In this document: positions 1 through 10,513 of the stretch, piece by piece | Layout: every line of letters begins with the position of its first letter | Position numbering within the stretch: position 1 is the stretch's first letter | Source of the DNA: Thiomonas arsenitoxydans | GTDB lineage: Bacteria > Pseudomonadota > Gammaproteobacteria > Burkholderiales > Burkholderiaceae_C | Direction of reading: 5' to 3' | Length of the DNA: 64,000 nucleotides | NCBI RefSeq assembly: GCF_000253115.1 | Contig: NC_014145.1 | Coordinates: 3,350,001 to 3,414,000 of the forward strand | Notes under the pieces: generated by a model | What the model was told of the DNA's origin: nothing | The model's input: only the letters and a program-made list of their open reading frames with translations | Database searches by the model: none | Made by a program: the position numbers and the translations under genes

Positions 1-556
<556 letters not shown>

Positions 557-653
557 TCCTATAATTTTGACCACTGGTCAAATAGGATTGAACTCATATT
601 TGCGATGCAATCGCAATGTATGACTTTCATCATACAAATATCAGCTTTTGAAT

Positions 654-665
654 TGTTAAAGAACA
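654..665 (-). promoter_or_regulatory. boxA antitermination element in the 16S-23S spacer
   Basis: The minus strand reads TGTTCTTTAACA, matching the rRNA boxA consensus (TGCTCTTTAACA) with one difference. It lies between tRNA-Ala and the 23S 5' end, where spacer boxA elements recruit NusB/NusE to prevent Rho termination. No equally clear boxA was found in the 16S leader. Confidence 0.75.
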
Positions 666-709
666 CAACGATGGTTTCATCAAAAGAAAATTGATTTTCT
701 TTTGGAGAC

Positions 710-785
710 TGGTGGAGGTGAACGGGATCGAACCGATGACCCCCTGCTTGCAAAGCAGGTGCTCTCCCAGCTGAGCTACACCCCC
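710..785 (-). tRNA. tRNA-Ala (anticodon TGC)
   Basis: A 76-nt cloverleaf on the minus strand with encoded CCA. The acceptor begins GGGGGTG, the anticodon loop is TTTGCAA giving TGC, and the T-loop is GTTCGATCC. It is the standard spacer tRNA between tRNA-Ile and 23S. Confidence 0.97.
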
Positions 786-802
786 AGGGTAAACTCCAGT
801 TC

Positions 803-879
803 TGGTGGGTCTGGTTGGATTCGAACCAACGACCCCCGCCTTATCAAGACGGTGCTCTAACCGACTGAGCTACAGACCC
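803..879 (-). tRNA. tRNA-Ile (anticodon GAT)
   Basis: A 77-nt cloverleaf on the minus strand with encoded CCA. The acceptor begins GGGTCTG, the anticodon is GAT in CTTGATAAG, and the T-loop is GGTTCGAATCC. It sits in the 16S-23S spacer next to tRNA-Ala. Confidence 0.97.
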
Positions 880-960
880 GCTTGGGCCACGAAGTTCGGT
901 ATCGCAACCACCATCAACGTTGACAACCGATAAGTGTGAGCGCTCGACTTGATGCGTCTC

Positions 961-2495
<1,535 letters not shown>

Positions 2496-2643
2496 CATTT
2501 TTGCATTGCGAACAATGCACACTCAAGGAATTACGGAAAATTTCCGTACTTCATATGAGCGTTTGGTATATTTGCATCAAGCCAAACGCCCACGCTTATC
2601 GGTTGATTTCTTAATGAGCCCGCCTATTTAGGCGTTTGCTGCG

Positions 2644-2691
2644 TTTGCAGCGAAGACATCAATTATTGCACTACTTTTAATCCCGAGTCAA
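2644..2691 (-). promoter_or_regulatory. rRNA promoter P2 (16S-proximal)
   Basis: The minus strand has -35 TTGACT (2686-2691), an 18-bp spacer and -10 AATAAT (2662-2667), followed by a 38-bp sequence (2644-2681) that is nearly identical to the one in P1. It lies ~170 bp upstream of the 16S 5' end. The call rests on the sigma-70-like boxes, the position and the duplication. Confidence 0.65.
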
Positions 2692-2732
2692 GCGAAAGGT
2701 TTTATTCTTTTCTTTGCTTCGGTCGCTGCTTT

Positions 2733-2780
2733 TTTGCAGCGAAGACATCAATTATTGCACTATTTTTAATTCCCTGTCAA
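2733..2780 (-). promoter_or_regulatory. rRNA promoter P1 (16S-distal)
   Basis: The minus strand has a perfect -35 TTGACA (2775-2780), an 18-bp spacer and -10 AATAAT (2751-2756). The 38-bp block 2733-2770 repeats 2644-2681 with one mismatch, so P1 and P2 look like a tandem duplication 89 bp apart. The rest of the 2496-2930 interval holds the 16S leader and no supported gene. Confidence 0.65.
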
Positions 2781-2930
2781 GCAGAAGGTTATTCTGTATT
2801 CTGCTTGACTGCTTGGCGCGGTTAGCGCCGAGAGATGAGATTGTGCATGGGGCGAAACGGCCTGTCAAGCACTTTCGTGGCAGCCCGGTGAAAGTCCCTC
2901 ATTGCCAGGGAGTTTGAACGCTGACTACGG

Positions 2931-3806
2931 CTAATGAGACTGGCTTTTCTTGGCTTCTTGGTAGGCACTGTAGAGTGCGGTCGCCACTGGCCCGGGCTTG
3001 CCTTGGCCCACTGCCTTGCCATCCAGTGTCGCGACGGAGAGCACCTCTTTTGTTGCGGAGGTGAGCAAAATTTCGTCGGCGCAGCGCAGCTCCCACTCGG
3101 AGATGGGGCGAAATTCGAGTTTGACTCCAATTTCGCCGCACAGCTCTTGCAGTAATCCGACACGGATGCCTTCCAGCTTGTCGTGATCCCGAAGGGGGGC
3201 CGCCAGTCGGCCGTTGCGCACCAACCAGACATTTGAAGCCGAGGCTTCGGTCAACAGCCCGTCTCTGATGAGAACGGTTTCAGTGGCGTCACTCTCAACA
3301 GAGAGTTGCCGGGCCAAGACGTTGCCGAGAAGCGAGATCGATTTGATATGCGCGTTTCTCCAGCGTAGATCGGGCGCCGTGATGCAGGCCACACCTTGGG
3401 CGCGCTTTTGTTCGGGCACGTGCGGAAACGGAAAGCTCATCATGAACACGGTCGGCTCGACACCTTGGGGAAACGCATGATCGCGCTTGGCCACGCCACG
3501 GGTGACTTGTATATAGATGCACTGATCGTCCGGGGCGTTGCGCGCGATAAGCTCCCGTACCAGCGCCAGCCAGTCGTTGGCCTGACTGGGATTCTTGATA
3601 CCCACAGCGTCTAGGCTGCGTGACAGTCTTGCCAGGTGATCATCGGCCCGGAAAACCCGCCTGCCATAAACGGGAATCACCTCATAGACCCCGTCCCCAA
3701 AGATGAAACCACGATCAAGTACGGATACCTGGCATTGAGCAAGCGGCTGAAAAACGCCATTCAGATAGCACTCGGACTGATCGGTCGACATCGGGTTGAA
3801 CGACAT
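2931..3806 (-). CDS. D-amino-acid / branched-chain aminotransferase (class IV PLP enzyme)
   Basis: This 291-aa protein is a fold-type IV PLP aminotransferase. Visible hallmarks are an N-terminal DRGFIFGDGVYEV block, the PLP lysine in HIKSISLLGNVLAR, and the TEASASNVW cofactor-binding segment. FGDGVYE together with VTRGVAKRDHAFP points to a D-alanine transaminase-like enzyme rather than IlvE, but substrate cannot be fixed from sequence. The start at MSFNPMSTDQ was chosen because GGAAA precedes it and the family begins there; upstream in-frame codons are antisense to the adjacent regulator. It lies 43 bp downstream of that regulator on the same strand and may be cotranscribed. Confidence 0.85.
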   Translation of the reverse strand: MSFNPMSTDQSECYLNGVFQPLAQCQVSVLDRGFIFGDGVYEVIPVYGRRVFRADDHLARLSRSLDAVGIKNPSQANDWLALVRELIARNAPDDQCIYIQVTRGVAKRDHAFPQGVEPTVFMMSFPFPHVPEQKRAQGVACITAPDLRWRNAHIKSISLLGNVLARQLSVESDATETVLIRDGLLTEASASNVWLVRNGRLAAPLRDHDKLEGIRVGLLQELCGEIGVKLEFRPISEWELRCADEILLTSATKEVLSVATLDGKAVGQGKPGPVATALYSAYQEAKKSQSH

Positions 3807-3849
3807 AGCGAATTTCCAGGAAAGAGCGAAGAGCCAAAGGGAGCAGGAT

Positions 3850-4521
3850 TCAGCGCACCAAACCGCGCCGCACAGCCTCCAGAGCAGCTTCAGCGCGCGA
3901 AGAGATGTTGAGCTTGCGGTAGATCTGTTTGACGTAGTCGGCCACAGTATGTCTGGACAGGCCGAGCTGAACAGCAATTTCTGGCAGGGTGTAACCCTTA
4001 CCCACCAGTTGCAGCACCTCGCTCTCGCGCTCGGTGAGCGCAATGTGTTCTTCTTGCGGCAGATTGGAAGAAGGAGCCGACATCGTGCGGTGCAGATGGG
4101 TGAAATGCTGCACCATGCGACGGGCAATACTGGGCGACAAGGGTGGCTCGCCATCCTGGATACGTCGAAGTTGGGCACGCAACTCGATTTTTGGGCGATC
4201 TTTGAGCAAATAACCGAAGGCGCCCGCTTGCAGCGCGGGGAAGAGATGGTCGTCGTCGTCGAAGATGGTGACCACGACAGAGCGGGCCTGGGGGCGGGTT
4301 TCCGTGAGGGTGCGGATCAATTCCAGGCCGCTGGCATCGGGCAGGCCCAGATCGACCAGCAGCAGGTCGACGGGCTCGCGCTGCAGAATCTGCATGGCGT
4401 CGGCCATGCGGCCCGCCTCGAAAATGCGCACGCCGGGATAGTTTTCGCGCAGCAATTCAACAAACCCGGCCCGCACAGCGGGAAGGTCATCGACGACCAA
4501 AGCGCATTGCATGGTGCTCAT
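3850..4521 (-). CDS. NarL/FixJ-family response regulator
   Basis: A 223-aa two-component regulator. The receiver domain (about residues 5-120) has the acidic pair VVDD, phospho-acceptor Asp57 in LLLVDLGLP and the conserved Lys in YLLKDRP. A LuxR-type HTH (about 155-210) contains LTERESEVLQLVGKG and LSRHTVADYVKQIYRKL. The start MSTMQCALVVDD was chosen because GGAAG precedes it and 15 extra upstream residues are basic and atypical. No cognate kinase is adjacent. It is divergent from the phoH gene and upstream of the aminotransferase. Target genes are unknown. Confidence 0.9.
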   Translation of the reverse strand: MSTMQCALVVDDLPAVRAGFVELLRENYPGVRIFEAGRMADAMQILQREPVDLLLVDLGLPDASGLELIRTLTETRPQARSVVVTIFDDDDHLFPALQAGAFGYLLKDRPKIELRAQLRRIQDGEPPLSPSIARRMVQHFTHLHRTMSAPSSNLPQEEHIALTERESEVLQLVGKGYTLPEIAVQLGLSRHTVADYVKQIYRKLNISSRAEAALEAVRRGLVR

Positions 4522-4643
4522 CGGCTTCCGTTTCTGATTCTTGCGCCGAGCAGACAATGTCGGCATCAGCCCGATACTATCAACTCACGCCCCTGAATGC
4601 GGGGATTTGTGCAGCCATCGGCTGTGCAACCTTATTCGTCCCC

Positions 4644-5690
4644 ATGCCCAACTCGCCCGTGCAACTTCGACACACTTTTTCCCCGCCCGACAATGCCCGC
4701 CTTGCCCAGCTCTGCGGCCCGCTGGATGAAAACCTCAGGCAGATCGAGGTCGCGTTCGACGTCCGCCTGTCGCGTCGTGCCGACACCGTGAGCATCGAGG
4801 GCGAAAGCGCCGCCGCCGGGCGCGCACTCGATCTGCTGCAAACGCTGTGGGTACGGGCCGACGCGCGCTTCAGCCTGGAAGACATCCAGCTCGAACTGGT
4901 GCAAGCCGCACAAGGGCAGCGCCCCAAACTCACCGCGGCCGACGACGAGCCGGTGCTCTACACCCGCCGGGAAAGTCTGCACGGCCGCACGCCTAATCAG
5001 GTTCAGTACATCCGCAACATTCTTCAGCACGACATCACCTTTGGCATAGGCCCGGCGGGCACGGGCAAAACCTTTCTCGCGGTGGCCTGCGCCGTCGATG
5101 CGCTGGAGCGTCACGCCATCACCCGCCTAGTGCTGACGCGCCCCGCGGTCGAAGCTGGGGAGCGGCTCGGTTTCTTGCCCGGCGATCTGGCCCAGAAGAT
5201 CGACCCGTATCTGCGACCTTTGTACGACGCGTTGTACGACCTGCTCGGCATGGAAAAGACGCAAAAGTTATTCGAACGCGGCGCCATCGAGATCGCGCCG
5301 CTGGCTTTCATGCGCGGGCGCACCCTCAACCAGTCGTTCATTATTCTGGATGAGGCGCAGAACACCACGCCTGAGCAGATGAAAATGTTCCTCACCCGCA
5401 TCGGCTTCGGTTCGCGCGCCGTCATCACCGGCGACGTCAGCCAGGTGGACTTGCCGCGCGGAACGCAAAGCGGTCTGGCGCAAGCCCAGAAGGTGTTGGC
5501 CGAGGTGCGCGGCATCGCCTTCAACTCGTTCACCAGCCAGGACGTGGTTCGGCACCCGCTGGTGGCGCGCATCGTTGATGCCTACGATGCGCATGACGTC
5601 GCGCTGAAAGGCGAGCCGCCGTCCGGCGCGAGCGCAGGCGATTTGATCAGCGCCACCTCATCCCGTCGACGGCCGCCGCGCTCCGCATGA
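4644..5690 (+). CDS. ybeZ: PhoH-like ATPase (YbeZ)
   Basis: A 348-aa PhoH-family P-loop NTPase. Walker A GPAGTGKT is at about residues 135-142 and Walker B FIILDEAQN is downstream, followed by the family segment TRIGFGSRAVITGD. An N-terminal KH-like region (about 30-90) contains IEVAFDVRLSRRADTVSIEG. YbeZ partners YbeY in rRNA processing and ribosome quality control. The start is placed at MPNSPVQL; an in-frame ATG at 4557 would add 29 residues of less typical sequence that overlap the divergent regulator's promoter region. It overlaps ybeY by 4 bp (ATGA), so the two are translationally coupled. Confidence 0.92.
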   Translation: MPNSPVQLRHTFSPPDNARLAQLCGPLDENLRQIEVAFDVRLSRRADTVSIEGESAAAGRALDLLQTLWVRADARFSLEDIQLELVQAAQGQRPKLTAADDEPVLYTRRESLHGRTPNQVQYIRNILQHDITFGIGPAGTGKTFLAVACAVDALERHAITRLVLTRPAVEAGERLGFLPGDLAQKIDPYLRPLYDALYDLLGMEKTQKLFERGAIEIAPLAFMRGRTLNQSFIILDEAQNTTPEQMKMFLTRIGFGSRAVITGDVSQVDLPRGTQSGLAQAQKVLAEVRGIAFNSFTSQDVVRHPLVARIVDAYDAHDVALKGEPPSGASAGDLISATSSRRRPPRSA

Positions 5691-6214
5691 CTCGCGCTGC
5701 ACGCCCCACGAAACCTGCGTTGCGGCTTTCGGTGCAGTTCGCCGATACGACGCACCGCGATCAGTTGCCGCGCGCCCTGCTGCTGCGCTGGGTTCGCGCC
5801 GCCTTGCGCGTGGGCCCTGAGAGTCTCGATGCTCTACCACAGGCCGGGGCGCTGTCTGAGGCGCATCAGATCACCTTGCGTTTTGTGGCTGCTGACGAAG
5901 GCAGGGCGCTCAACCGGGCCTATCGCGGCAAGGATTACCCCACCAATGTGCTGACCTTCGATTACAACCACTGGCCGGTTCAGGCCGACATCGTGCTGTG
6001 CTGCCCCGTGGTCGCTGGCGAAGCGCTGGCGCAGCACAAGCCGCTCGGGGCGCACTACGCCCATCTGGTCATACACGGTCTGCTGCACGCGCAGGGCTGG
6101 GATCATCAGACCGAGCGAGAGGCACAAAAGATGGAACGTCAGGAGGTGACAGTGTTGCAACGCTTCGGTATTTCCGACCCCTACGCCGACGGCAGCGAAA
6201 TGCCCGCAGGATAA
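5687..6214 (+). CDS. ybeY: Endoribonuclease YbeY
   Basis: A 175-aa UPF0054 metalloprotein. The zinc motif HGLLHAQGWDH (H-x3-H-x5-H form) is intact, preceded by YPTNVLTFDY, the second family signature. YbeY acts in 16S 3' maturation and 70S quality control. The start overlaps the stop of phoH (ATGA). In many proteobacteria corC lies between ybeY and lnt; here lnt follows directly. Confidence 0.95.
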   Translation: MTRAARPTKPALRLSVQFADTTHRDQLPRALLLRWVRAALRVGPESLDALPQAGALSEAHQITLRFVAADEGRALNRAYRGKDYPTNVLTFDYNHWPVQADIVLCCPVVAGEALAQHKPLGAHYAHLVIHGLLHAQGWDHQTEREAQKMERQEVTVLQRFGISDPYADGSEMPAG

Positions 6215-6260
6215 AGTGCGGGCGCTGCCCACTCCGCCCTTTCAGGCTTCTCACCCCCTT

Positions 6261-7913
6261 ATGTCCGAACGTCCCGCCAAACGCGATACCCAGAGCGCAA
6301 CCGCCAGCGCCCTGCCGCGCGGTCTGCTGCGCCAATTCACTCAACCCCGGTGCGCGCCGTTTGTCTCCATCGTGCTGGGCGTGTTGCTCGCCCAGACCTT
6401 CGGGCGGCCGCAGCTCGGCGGATGGTCAATCGTCATTCTGGCCGCCTGGATCAGCCTGCTGTGGGCCGATACGCAGACCCTCCCGAAAGACCGGGCCAAG
6501 CGCGGCGCCTTGCTCGGCTTCAGTCTCGGGCTAGGCTGGTTCACGGGCGGACTGTGGTGGCTTTATATCAGTATGGCGGTGTATGGCGGCATGGCGCCAC
6601 CGATTGCGGGCGGCGCCTTGCTGTTGTTCTGTGCCTATCTCGCCCTCTACCCCACGCTGGCCGCTGCACTTGCAGCCGCACTCGCCCCCGCGGCAGGACG
6701 CGAGCCCTGGAAGCTGGCCCGCGCCATCGGCGCCGCGCTGGCGTTGGCCGGAGGGTGGACGCTGGCGGAATGGTTGCGCGGCACGCTGTTCACCGGATTT
6801 CCGTGGCTGGCCCTGGGCTATGCCCAGGTCGGCAACCCGCTCTCGGGCTACGCTCCGGTGATCGGCCAGTACGGCGTGAACTTCGCCGCCGCATTGGCCG
6901 CCGCGCTGTTGGCGCTGCTCTCGCAAGTGAGTCTGCGGGGTGCGCTGGTCAGTCTGGGTCTGCTGGTGGCGCTTTTTCTCGGCGGCTTGCAATTGCAGCA
7001 GGTGCGCTGGACGCATGCGGTGGGCCCGACGCTCAAAGTCGCCTTGCTCCAGGGCGATGTCGCCCAGTCGGAAAAATTCAAGCCTGAAACACTGGGGCCC
7101 ACGCTGCAGCTCTACGGCGACTGGCTGAGTTCACTCAAAGCCAATCTCATCGTCACGCCGGAAACCGCCGTGCCCGTGCTGCCCGAAGATCTCGACCCCG
7201 GCTATCTGCGGCAGATCGAGCGGGCGCTACGCGAGCACCACACCGCCGCGTTGCTGGGCATTCCGCTCACCCGCGGCGCCGATCAATACACCAATAGCGT
7301 GCTGGGACTGGGGGGCGCTGCGCCCTATCGCTATGACAAATCGCATCTGGTGCCGTTTGGCGAATTCGTGCCCTACGGTTTTCACTGGTTTGTCAAACTG
7401 ATGGACATGCCGCTGGGCAGCTTTGCGCGCGGTGGGCTCGATCAGCCGCCCTTTGTGGTGCGGGGCGTGAAAGTGGCGCCGAACATTTGCTACGAAGATC
7501 TTTTCGGCGCGCAGATGGCGCAGCGCTTTCGCAACCCCGCGCACGCGCCGAATGTGTTCGCCAACCTGACCAATCTTGGCTGGTTCGGCAACACCATCAT
7601 CATCCCGCAGCATCTGGAAATCGCGCGCATGCGTTCGCTGGAATTCCAGATCCCCGGCATTCGCGCCACCAATACGGGCGCCACTGCCATCATCAACGCC
7701 CACGGCCAGGTCGCCGCCGAGTTGCCGCCCTACACCGTCGGGGTACTGACCGGCTCGGTGCAGGGGCACGCGGGACTGACGCCCTTCGCCCGGCTGGCCT
7801 CACGCTACGGCGACTGGCCCGAGGTGCTGCTGGCGGCGTTCGCCTTGCTGCTGGGCTGGGCCCTGACCCGCCTGCAGCGCGGCGGCACCCACCACCACAG
7901 CGCCAGGGTGTAG
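6261..7913 (+). CDS. lnt: Apolipoprotein N-acyltransferase
   Basis: A ~550-aa inner-membrane enzyme that N-acylates the lipoprotein Cys using phospholipid. The N-terminal half has several hydrophobic helices. The C-terminal nitrilase-type domain shows the catalytic triad: Glu in TPETAVP, Lys in YDKSHLVPFGE and Cys in NICYEDLFG. A last hydrophobic helix precedes the C-terminus. The start is placed at MSERPAKRD; a GTG 15 codons upstream is possible. The final 109 bp overlap the convergent DUF2784 gene. Confidence 0.95.
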   Translation: MSERPAKRDTQSATASALPRGLLRQFTQPRCAPFVSIVLGVLLAQTFGRPQLGGWSIVILAAWISLLWADTQTLPKDRAKRGALLGFSLGLGWFTGGLWWLYISMAVYGGMAPPIAGGALLLFCAYLALYPTLAAALAAALAPAAGREPWKLARAIGAALALAGGWTLAEWLRGTLFTGFPWLALGYAQVGNPLSGYAPVIGQYGVNFAAALAAALLALLSQVSLRGALVSLGLLVALFLGGLQLQQVRWTHAVGPTLKVALLQGDVAQSEKFKPETLGPTLQLYGDWLSSLKANLIVTPETAVPVLPEDLDPGYLRQIERALREHHTAALLGIPLTRGADQYTNSVLGLGGAAPYRYDKSHLVPFGEFVPYGFHWFVKLMDMPLGSFARGGLDQPPFVVRGVKVAPNICYEDLFGAQMAQRFRNPAHAPNVFANLTNLGWFGNTIIIPQHLEIARMRSLEFQIPGIRATNTGATAIINAHGQVAAELPPYTVGVLTGSVQGHAGLTPFARLASRYGDWPEVLLAAFALLLGWALTRLQRGGTHHHSARV

Positions 7914-8263
7914 GCCCCCACGGCCAGATAGATGACGGTGAACACCGCCAGGGGCAGATTCCAGAAAATCAAATGATCGATCCAGGTCTGGATCAGGCCT
8001 GCGGTATAGCCGCGCTGTCCGGCGTCTTGCATCAGCGCGCTTTGCCACAAGGTGAGAAAGCAGGCACGCCCCAGCGCTGCCTGCGCCGCCACCACCGCCA
8101 TCGACAGCAGATGCGCTGCGCGCCAGACGCAGCCGCGCACCCAGCGCCAGCGCCGCCATGCGCCCAGCGGCACGACGATCAGACCGGCCACGTTGAACAC
8201 AATCACGCCCAGATGCACCGCGAGAACGAGGTGCGCCAGTTGCAGATCGAATAAGGCGGGCAT
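7805..8263 (-). CDS. DUF2784 family membrane protein
   Basis: A 152-aa protein with four hydrophobic segments (about 10-33, 50-68, 95-120 and a partial one between). The pattern HLGVIVFNVAGL, RAAHLLSMAVVAAQAALGRACFLT and YTAGLIQTWIDHLIFW fits DUF2784, a family of unknown function. It is convergent with lnt and its 3' end overlaps the lnt coding region by 109 bp; the overlapping C-terminal residues are basic and unlike the family core, so the domain itself ends before them. No clear Shine-Dalgarno is seen. Confidence 0.75.
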   Translation of the reverse strand: MPALFDLQLAHLVLAVHLGVIVFNVAGLIVVPLGAWRRWRWVRGCVWRAAHLLSMAVVAAQAALGRACFLTLWQSALMQDAGQRGYTAGLIQTWIDHLIFWNLPLAVFTVIYLAVGAYTLALWWWVPPRCRRVRAQPSSKANAASSTSGQSP

Positions 8264-8450
8264 GGCGTAAGCGGGTCAGCAAAGATGCCACCATACGCCG
8301 AACAGGCACTACAACCCGTTACGTCGCCCTAAGCGTGGCCCGGCTATGTTGTCATCGTTCGCCACGCCCGCGCCGTCTGCGTGATGACGTCGGGATGTCG
8401 GCGTCAGCCGCCGCCGATGGCGTGGTCATTTCATTTGTTGGAGCCGTTTC

Positions 8451-9095
8451 ATGCAGTCTCTTACCGTTTTTTTGCGCCGCGCCAGCGCAGCAATCGTGTT
8501 CTGCGCCGCTTGCGCGCCCACTTCCTGGGCGGCGGGATTCACCTTTACCCCCTACCCCACAGCGCACAAGTTGCCGCTGTCTCAGGTCACTTTCGAAAAC
8601 GCGCAGGGCAAACACATGACCTTGGCGGATTTCAAGGGCAAGGTCGTGCTGCTCAATATCTGGGCGACTTGGTGCCCGCCCTGCGTCCACGAAATGCCCA
8701 CGCTGGACAAACTGCAAAAGCTGCTCGGCGGCAAAAACTTCGCCGTCGTGCCGCTGTCGGTGGACAAGGGCGGCATCTACACCGTGAAAAGCTTTTACGA
8801 CGACAACTTCATCAGTCATCTGCCGATCTACGTCGACCCCACCACCCAGGTGCTCGACACCCTGAGCATTCTGGGCACGCCGACGACCATCCTGATCAAC
8901 AAGCAGGGCGAAGAGATCGCCCGCACCATGGGGCCGGAAGATTGGGACAAGCCGGCTGTGATTGCCCAGATCAAGCATTACATGGCCGCCCCCGCAGGCT
9001 CGGCGGCCAAGCCGCCGCAACAGGCGCGCACCGTGGAAATTCGCGACACCCGCGTGGCGACGGCCGCAACCACAACAGGTGCTGCGCCGGAATAA
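8451..9095 (+). CDS. TlpA/ResA-family thiol-disulfide oxidoreductase
   Basis: A 214-aa exported thioredoxin-fold protein. It has a signal peptide (about 1-28, ending at SWAAG), then a TlpA-like domain with the active site WATWCPPC (W74, C75, C78) and the cis-Pro segment GTPTTILIN. The C-terminal ~35 residues are low complexity, rich in Ala and Thr. Likely roles are periplasmic disulfide reduction or cytochrome c maturation. GGAG lies 8 nt before the ATG. An MFS gene follows after 13 bp, suggesting cotranscription. Confidence 0.88.
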   Translation: MQSLTVFLRRASAAIVFCAACAPTSWAAGFTFTPYPTAHKLPLSQVTFENAQGKHMTLADFKGKVVLLNIWATWCPPCVHEMPTLDKLQKLLGGKNFAVVPLSVDKGGIYTVKSFYDDNFISHLPIYVDPTTQVLDTLSILGTPTTILINKQGEEIARTMGPEDWDKPAVIAQIKHYMAAPAGSAAKPPQQARTVEIRDTRVATAATTTGAAPE

Positions 9096-9108
9096 GCGCA
9101 GCGGGAAA

Positions 9109-10428
9109 ATGCAGACTGCAGCGCCCGAAGCGTTCACCCAGCGGCCCGGTGACGCGTTCAACCACAAGCGCAGCGCCTGGGCGCAGATTTCTCCAGCGGC
9201 GCGGCGCATCATCCTCGCCCGCACTGCGCGGAGCATCGGTCAGGGCGCGCTGGTCGCCGCCTTCACCCTGTACCTGCACACGCTGAACTGGAACGCGCCG
9301 CAGATCGGCGCGGTGCTCAGCGGCGGGCTGTTCATCGGCGCGGCACTCACGCTGTGGATCGGACCGTTGAGCGACCGGCTCGGGCGACGCCAGTTCCTGT
9401 TGGGATACGAGCTGGTTCTCGTCGTTTGCGCGGCGGTGGCCCTGCTCGCAGCCACACCCTGGCTGCTGGTGCCCGCGGCCTTGCTGGGCGGATTTGGCCG
9501 CGGCGCCAATGGAGCCGCCGGTCCGTTCGGGCCGCTGGAGCAATCGTGGCTGGCCCACGGCACGCCGCCCGCGCTGCGCTCACAGATTTTCAGCCTGAAC
9601 TCCACACTGGGCATGCTCGGCATGGCGCTGGGCGCTGTGTTGGGCGCTGCACCCCATTGGCTCAGCGCCCTCATGCCGACGGATTGGGCTTACCGCAGCC
9701 TATTCATCCTGCCGCTGCTGGGCTCGGCGATAGGGTTTTTTCTGCTGCTGAAAGCCGAAGACGCCCCCACAGCGGCAAACCCTGAAGCTCGTCCGCTGGC
9801 CCTGGCAACGGTTCCCGAAGACCAAGATCAGGCGGATCGCCAAGCCCGTCACCTGCGCGAAAACGCCTTGCTCTGGCGGCTCGGATTGGTGAACGCGCTC
9901 AACGGCCTGGGCATCGGCATGGTCGCCCCGCTGATGGCCTATTGGTATCTGGTGCGCTACGGGCACGGGCCGGCCAGCATTGGGCCGGCCATGGCGGTGA
10001 GCTTTGTTTTCGCCGCTTTCGGCGCGCAGATCGCAAGCCGCCTGGCGCAGCGCTTCGGCGCGGTGCGGGCCGTCGTCGGCATGCGCACGATGGGGCTGAT
10101 CATGCTGGTGCTCACGCCTTTGTCGCCGGTGTTCTCGATCGCAGCCGGTTTTTACGCCCTGCGCGCCACCGCGAATCAAGGCACTATGGGCGTGCGTCAG
10201 GCACTGACGGTGAGCCTGACGGGCGCGGATCGGCGCGGTCTGGCCGCAACGGTCAACAATGTGTCCATCCAGATTCCGCGCGCCATTGGGCCTTTGATTG
10301 CCGGGGTTATGCTGCACCTGGGCTGGCTGATCGCGCCGTTTTTTGTGGCGGCCACGTTTCAGGCCGCCTATCTGGTTTTGTATCAGCGGTTTTTCAAAAA
10401 CATCGAGCCGCGCGACGCAGCCCCCTGA
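9109..10428 (+). CDS. Major facilitator superfamily transporter
   Basis: A 439-aa protein with about 12 hydrophobic segments in two halves and a central polar loop (about residues 218-250). The MFS motif A variant GPLSDRLGRRQF follows TM2, and a related SRLAQRFGAVRA occurs in the second half. Substrate cannot be assigned. The start MQTAAPEAF was preferred over an upstream in-frame ATG that lies inside the preceding gene. It runs convergently toward tsdA. Confidence 0.85.
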   Translation: MQTAAPEAFTQRPGDAFNHKRSAWAQISPAARRIILARTARSIGQGALVAAFTLYLHTLNWNAPQIGAVLSGGLFIGAALTLWIGPLSDRLGRRQFLLGYELVLVVCAAVALLAATPWLLVPAALLGGFGRGANGAAGPFGPLEQSWLAHGTPPALRSQIFSLNSTLGMLGMALGAVLGAAPHWLSALMPTDWAYRSLFILPLLGSAIGFFLLLKAEDAPTAANPEARPLALATVPEDQDQADRQARHLRENALLWRLGLVNALNGLGIGMVAPLMAYWYLVRYGHGPASIGPAMAVSFVFAAFGAQIASRLAQRFGAVRAVVGMRTMGLIMLVLTPLSPVFSIAAGFYALRATANQGTMGVRQALTVSLTGADRRGLAATVNNVSIQIPRAIGPLIAGVMLHLGWLIAPFFVAATFQAAYLVLYQRFFKNIEPRDAAP

Positions 10429-10513
10429 AAGCGCAACGCCCCGCAGAAGCAGGGCGTCGTCACGGACATCAGGCGGAGCTCGACGATCACTCAGCGATGA
10501 ATCCGCTGAACAA

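Noticed and set aside
3807..4178. N-terminal extension of the aminotransferase frame
   Set aside because: It is antisense to nothing conserved, overlaps the response regulator in another frame and lacks aminotransferase similarity.
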